From Toxorhynchites rutilus septentrionalis (lineage: Eukaryota; Arthropoda; Insecta; Diptera; Culicidae): a DNA stretch of 64,000 bases. The notes beneath the pieces were generated by a model, which did not search any database, had not been told where the DNA came from, and worked only from the letters and a program-made list of their open reading frames with translations. The position numbers and the translations under genes are program-made. The stretch is taken from positions 85,450,666 to 85,514,665 of the forward strand of contig NC_073745.1 of the NCBI RefSeq assembly GCF_029784135.1, written 5' to 3'. How positions within the stretch are numbered: the first letter of the stretch is position 1; every line of letters starts with the position of its first letter. This document shows, piece by piece, positions 59,244 to 64,000 of this stretch.

Positions 59244-60407
59244 ACCGTTCTGAATCATATTTCGGACGGCATATGATGCAGAAAACAGGTCTAAACTTTA
59301 TGCATAGGTATTATTTGGTTGATATTTTTAATAAATTATTTCAATATGCTTTTAAGCTTTCTACTTTGGTACCTATTTGATTGAAAACATAAAAAAAATC
59401 ATCGAATAAAATGATTTTCAAATGAAGCGAATAAAAATCAAACTTCGGACACTAAATCAAATTTCGGACAGATTAAATTCAAATTTCGGACACTTTATTT
59501 TGTAATTTTTTGAACGAAATTACATTACACTTGATTATATTTTATAGTCAACTGCGAAACACTTACCAAGCAATCACAGAAAACCGTTAACGATGATGAG
59601 AACTGATAAAACACGGGAGAAATTTAACTATTGATGAAAGGGTAAATTCTACTTGCTCACGTTAAGCAAACGTCAAACACAAACGATAGTGAGTAGTGTT
59701 GTGTAGTGTAGTGTAGATTTTTTCCGATTATGTTATAATTCAAATGTAGTTCTCATATAAAATGATAGTGAAACCAAGGGATTGCTCTAAAGAAGCAATT
59801 GTGACATTAATTTTATTGTTAAATCATCAGTGCATTAGGCATTCCAAGATATTAGAACAAAGTGTCCGAAATATGATTCAGAACGGTATACGAGATATGA
59901 TTTTGCATGCTAAATACCGTTCTGAATCATATTTCGGACAACATCATATTTCGGACACTTTGTTCTAATATCTTGAAATGCTTAATGCACTGATGATATA
60001 ACTATCAAATTAATATCACAATTGCTTCTTTAGAGTAATCCCTTGGTTTCACTATCATTTCACATGAGAACTACATTTGAGGGCCTTAGAATGCAAGGGG
60101 TGTAAGTGACTTGATCGATTTCTCTTCATCAACTTTTTCTTTAATTAATAACTCAACTGCAAAAAAGGTCCAATTTAAAATCGCTATAGAATCCGATAGA
60201 TGAGGTTCTGACCTATCTTCCACATTGTCAAATACAACTGGGAATGTATTTGCAGCTAAGTTATAACCAGAAGAGAAAATCGATGTAGAGAAATCGATCA
60301 AATCACTTACATACACCCCTTTCATTCTAAGCCCCTCATTTGAATTATAACATAATCGGCAGAAATCTTACAACACTACTCATTATCGTTTGTGTATCAC
60401 CTAACTT
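59244..60407. mobile_element. Palindromic element with iterated TTCGGACA words
   Basis: TTCGGACA-type words occur at 59261, 59443, 59463, 59485, 59863 (complement), 59933 and 59951. The inner part is a large palindrome: left arm 59677-59890, right arm 59915-60407. The right arm carries a nested MITE (60081-60336) and a 17-bp duplicated word. ACCGTTCTGAATCATATTTC occurs directly at 59244 and 59917. No coding region. The outer limits are uncertain. Confidence 0.65.
60081..60336. mobile_element. hAT-like MITE nested in the palindrome
   Basis: 256 bp with inverted ends GGGCCTTAGAATGCAAGGGG and the complement of GGGGCTTAGAATGAAAGGGG. It is flanked by ACATTTGA (60073-60080) and TCATTTGA (60337-60344), an 8-bp duplication with one mismatch. 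The opposite palindrome arm shows the uninterrupted site. An 80-codon frame inside is fortuitous. Confidence 0.82.
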
Positions 60408-60906
60408 TTTCAAAACCTAAATGATGATCCTATTCTACAGAATAATAACCTTCCAACCGTCTAGCCATTAATTTTTCGCAGCGTATTTGTGCTTTGCAGA
60501 TTTTGGAAAATGTTCGATTTTTCGGAAAATGGATTATCGGAAATAAATACTTCTTGACTCTTTTAGTACCGGCGAAAAGAGCGTGCCTAAGCGAAGAATG
60601 CCGGGCCGAATCGGCGAATTTGCAGAGGTTTGCGAAAATGCTCGTAAAAACGAAAGTAGAAGTGATATTTACAAAATATAAAAAGCAGCATATTCGGAAA
60701 TAAAGGGAGAATAAAACGATACGAATTGTGTTTCTTTGTTTGTTGAAAATCATAAGATTTACATTTGAAAATGAAGTGTTCGGAATTTGAATCAAGCGTA
60801 GAAACTTGATTCATATTCCGAACACTACTTCAATATCAATGTTAATGGAGATTGCTGTATAAAATACCTTTTTTTTTCACCCTTTTATTATAGGTTCATA
60901 CATTCT
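60408..60906. other. No gene; one strong inverted repeat
   Basis: GAAGTGTTCGGAATTTGAAT and its near complement (60769-60828) form a hairpin with GTTCGGA words similar to those of the preceding element. No gene recognised. Confidence 0.45.
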
Positions 60907-61430
60907 CTACACTGAGAGAAAAATTTAGTATATATGACCAATTTTTTGGTAAATATTACCAATTCTCTAGTCATTTTCTACCCTACTAATCATTGGTACA
61001 TATTACGAAAGAAAAATGGTAGGCACAAACGTCGAACAAACTACGATTTGTTGGTTCAACATTGGTGCAATATCAGTGAAAATTTTGCTTCTCATTTGTG
61101 AGAGATAATCATCAGGTATAATAAAAATGTTTTTTAATAATTATTTTTAATTTAAAAAATTCTATTTGATTACATTTAACTCCACATACTTCGAATACAT
61201 CATAATAATAATATATAACTTATTCTATGAGCAGCGTACACGAGGAAAGTTCCCGTTCCTCTTCCTGCTGCATCGCTCTAGTTTGCATTATTTAGGGAGT
61301 GTCGTTCATTGCGTCTGACATCGCTTTTACGCAATTTTGGTAATATTTACAAAACATTTGTATATTTTACCAATGTTTTGGCTACTAAAGATTTGGTAGC
61401 TGCTTTTACTAAACTATTTCTCCAGTGTAG
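60907..61430. mobile_element. MITE with CTACACTG ends
   Basis: About 520 bp. Left CTACACTGAGAGAAAAATTT; right is the complement of CTACACTGGAGAAATAGTTT. Inner palindromic GGTAAATATTACCAA words occur near both ends. No coding region. Superfamily not assigned. Confidence 0.65.
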
Positions 61431-61459
61431 CACTTAACATGAAAACAACAAACAAAATA

Positions 61460-62518
61460 AAGGGTATGTCACATCAAATTGCATCACGGAAAAAACGCTG
61501 TAGAAATTTAATTTTTAGGAATTATATCTTCAGCTTTCGCTTATAATCAGATAAGAGTGTATAGATCACGTTGGCCATGCTTCACTGTCAATTTTTCGTA
61601 AATTTGGAAAAATGTCGTCGAACGAAAAAAAGCGTCGTGAATTAATCCTGTGCACTCATTTCGAGAATCCGGAGTTGTCACATCGGTACATCGGTAAGAT
61701 ACTGGGAATCGTCCAATCCACGGTCAGCAGAGTACTAAAACGATACTTCGAGAACCTAACCATCGACCGGAAGGTGAAGAACGGCAAAAATGGATGCTCC
61801 GTCAGTGAAAAAGATCACAAGCGCGTATTTAAGCAGTTTAGACGTGATCCGAGAAGTTCGGTCCGGGATGTCGCCAATAAGCTGAATTTGTCAAGTTCAT
61901 TCGTCCAGCGGACCAAGCAGCGGGAGGGCCTGCGTACATACAAGGTGTGGCAAGCGATCTGCTCTTGCGGAAAGCGGAGCGCCCCCTTTGTGATGACCGG
62001 CACGGTAAACGGGCAAGTTTACTTTAAGGAGTGCCTACAGAAGCGCTTACTATCACTATTGAAGCAGCACGAGGGCCCGACCATCTTCTGGCCGGATCTC
62101 TCTTCGTGCACTATTCAAAGGACGTGTTGGAGTGGTACGAGGCCAACGGGGTCACCTTCGTGCCAAAGGAAATGAACCCGCCCAACGCGCCGGAGCTTCG
62201 CCCAATAGAGAAATATTGGGCGATTATGAAGCAGATCCTCCGGAAGAACCCAAAAGTTGTTAAATCGGAGGCGGACTTCAAGAGAAAATGGATTTCTGTT
62301 CAAAAAAAACTACAACCTGACGTTGTACAGAACCTTATGGACGGGGTAAAGAGGAAGGTGCAAGCATACGGGCTTGGGCTCGAAGTATGAATAAAAAGAA
62401 AATGCCAAAAGTTGTTTAATAGTTTTTATTTTACTGTCTAAAATTTTCAAAAGGATCGGTCTACTGGGCGAATTTCTACAGCGTTTTTCCGTGATGCAAT
62501 TTGATGTGACACACCCTT
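61460..62518 (+). mobile_element. ITmD37E-type DNA transposon, copy 4 (internally deleted)
   Basis: Same ends as the other copies, with a G-to-A change in the left one (AAGGGTATGTCAC). TA at 61458-61459 and 62519-62520. It is 1,059 bp, about 240 bp shorter than copies 1-3. Confidence 0.92.
61612..62390 (+). pseudogene. DD37E transposase lacking its first catalytic Asp
   Basis: The start and DNA-binding part are intact. After GLRTYKV the text jumps directly to WQAICSCGKR: about 237 bp, in frame, is missing. The junction falls on a GGT shared by both sides, which suggests a microhomology deletion. The lost part contains the MDDETY box. A further one-base loss in CHYS (near 62109) shifts the frame before the Glu. 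It could bind ends but not cut. Confidence 0.92.
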
Positions 62519-62599
62519 TAATTAAAACAACAACAAAAACTTAAAAATAAACGATGCTTATTTTTTACGAATTTTGCTAATGCAAACATCTTATCATTG

Positions 62600-63225
62600 G
62601 TTTTGACTGCCACTTTTATGCAAATATCTAATATTTTAAATTATAGGCTGTATCGATACCTGTAAATGATGTCAAAATGAAGCCGATACCTCAAAAAATG
62701 TCTGTGTTTTCATTATTCAATCATTCATAACATTTTGTCCCCTGTTGGGTGTGAACCACTGCGTCCATTATTTTGAACTATTGTGGTATACCTCTTTTTT
62801 ATACTACACTAGCTGACCCGACAAACTTAGTCCCGCCCACAATTGCTTTTTTACTCACGTTCTCCGAAAATTATTTTTCTGTGCACGATCTATATTCGCG
62901 GATTCTTTTTTGACATATGCACCTGACGCAGACTGAGATACATCGATCCTGATACTGACTGTTCAAATCCGTTGTTCCGTTCTTGAGTTAAATCGTGAGG
63001 AACGGACACCAAATCATTTTTATTTATATAGATATACAAAATTTGCTGAAAAAAATGACTTTCTAATTTTCCGGCTTTCCGAATGGTTTTCATAATTGTT
63101 TTAGCATATAAATCTGATGCAGACTGAGACACAACAATCCTGATACTGACTGATCAAATCCGTTGCTCCGTTCTTGAATTAAATCGTCAGGAACGGACAC
63201 CAAACCATTTTTATTTATATAGAAG
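62600..63225 (+). repeat. TAGCTGACCC-family repeat, diverged copy
   Basis: A tract matching 53985-54100, then CACTAGCTGACCCGACAAAC at 62809, then two tandem units with GATCCTGATACTGACTG / AATCCTGATACTGACTG and GAACGGACACCAAA, each ending ATTTTTATTTATATAGA (about 63030 and 63222). Confidence 0.75.
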
Positions 63226-63239
63226 CTTCTTCTTTATAT

Positions 63240-64000
63240 TGAAGCTTCTCTACTACTTACTGATGAAGGAGTAGACTGACAGCTATAGCGAGATAGGTGC
63301 CAATCAGGAATAATCTGTTTGGTCGAATTTATAATCCTGATCGGCGACGCAGACCAAATTTCCTTGGGCTCCAGAATAGCTTTATCAAGGTGTTGAAATC
63401 TGCACCTAGTTAGAGCTCCGCAGTTACAGAGAAAATGTTCCGAGGTTTCACTTTCGGCATTACATAAGCTACAAATATCATCTTGTGCTAAACCTATGTT
63501 TTAAAGATGGTATTTACTCGAGCAGTGTCCTGTTACAAGACCGGTGAATGTGCTGAAGTCTCCTACTAAGGCTTAGCAGCTGTTGAAGAATTTTAATACT
63601 CGGTGTAATAATTTTTTTCGCCTGTTTAAGTTTTGCAGCCATCCAATTGGCTGTCACTTCCCGGTCTTCCCATTTATTCAGCTCACTTTTCAACACACAG
63701 TCAGAAAGTCCACAGAATGGCTCTGGATCAGTGAATGGTGAGTTTGAGCCGTTGTGGCCGTGAGTAGCCAGGAATCCAGCTCAATTGTACCGAACTTATC
63801 TGACTTAGTTACCGTAAAAGGGAAACGCATTCCCAGGCAATTTTTAAGAGCATTCAAAAGCATTTAGAGCTTTAAGTGCCGCTTGACTGTCTGAGAATAT
63901 GCAAATGTTAACATGTCTATATTTTCTTTTGAGGCAGACATTTAAACATTCTATTATTGCAAAATAAAAAAAACAACAAAGAAGTTTAGTAAATTTACAT
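63240..64000 (-). pseudogene. LINE ORF2 C-terminal end (LOA/I-like), cut by window edge
   Basis: Minus-strand peptides: LLTGHCSSKYHL-like text near 63520, AQDDICSLCNAESETSEHFL then CNCGALTRCRFQHL near 63475-63400 (a Cys-Cys-His-Cys cluster), and IWSASPIRIINSTKQIIPDW ending near 63240. Upstream, DMLTFAYSQT-like and NCLGMRFPFTVTKSDK text suggests an RNase H region with stops. This is the usual C-terminus of RNase H-bearing LINEs; the rest lies beyond the window. Confidence 0.7.

Noticed and set aside
60086..60325. 79-codon frame
   Set aside because: Lies wholly within the hAT-like MITE and matches no protein.

Overview
The window looks like a repeat-dominated stretch of a dipteran genome, most likely a culicine (Aedes-like) mosquito. 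The main reasons are four copies of a DD37E IS630-Tc1-mariner element (the mosquito ITmD37E type), an I-clade LINE with RNase H, tRNA-derived SINEs, pogo-, mariner- and piggyBac-type relics, and AT-rich DNA without operons or long open host genes. Organism and family names come from pattern recognition; no database was searched.

Layout. 1-8.5 kb: ITmD37E copy 1, a MITE-like element with iterated terminal words, a 5'-truncated LINE, and a pogo-like transposon broken by a foldback element. 8.5-11.1 kb: somewhat GC-richer DNA with no recognised gene. 11.1-16.8 kb: mariner-like fragments, a TTAA-flanked MITE, a relic of an unusual repeat-borne protein family split by a SINE, and ITmD37E copy 2. 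17.6-20.8 kb: a second iterated-word element, and a mariner relic that took in a truncated I-clade LINE. 21.1-24.3 kb: a repeat block carrying ITmD37E copy 3, and a third iterated-word element. 25.4-26.2 kb: the only convincing host gene, a 5' exon on the minus strand for a type II membrane protein, with a TATA box and initiator. 26.3-32.3 kb: a P-A-P repeat structure, two foldback repeats with opposite loops, a DD41D transposon between inverted repeats, and CCGGATA-rich repeats. 33-35.8 kb: a second relic of the unusual protein family, split by a TIR element, and two SINEs. 36.2-44.2 kb: an I-clade LINE cut in two by a nearly complete 5.3-kb L1/Tx1-like LINE on the opposite strand. 49.6-54.1 kb: an interspersed repeat with a 144-bp tandem array, into which a 2.29-kb non-coding LINE derivative inserted with its own Inr+DPE promoter and a target duplication of about 24 bp. 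56.7-63.2 kb: MITEs, a large palindrome with a nested hAT-like MITE, and ITmD37E copy 4, which lacks its first catalytic Asp. The right edge holds the C-terminal end of another LINE.

No transposon here has an intact coding region, so each is a relic or depends on proteins encoded elsewhere. The window's main value is as an insertion record: several insertions can be read to the base from target duplications, and one has a matching empty site 5 kb away. The least explained items are the uncharacterised VDGGP protein family (two copies, possibly integrase-like) and several different elements that repeat their own terminal words inside the element.
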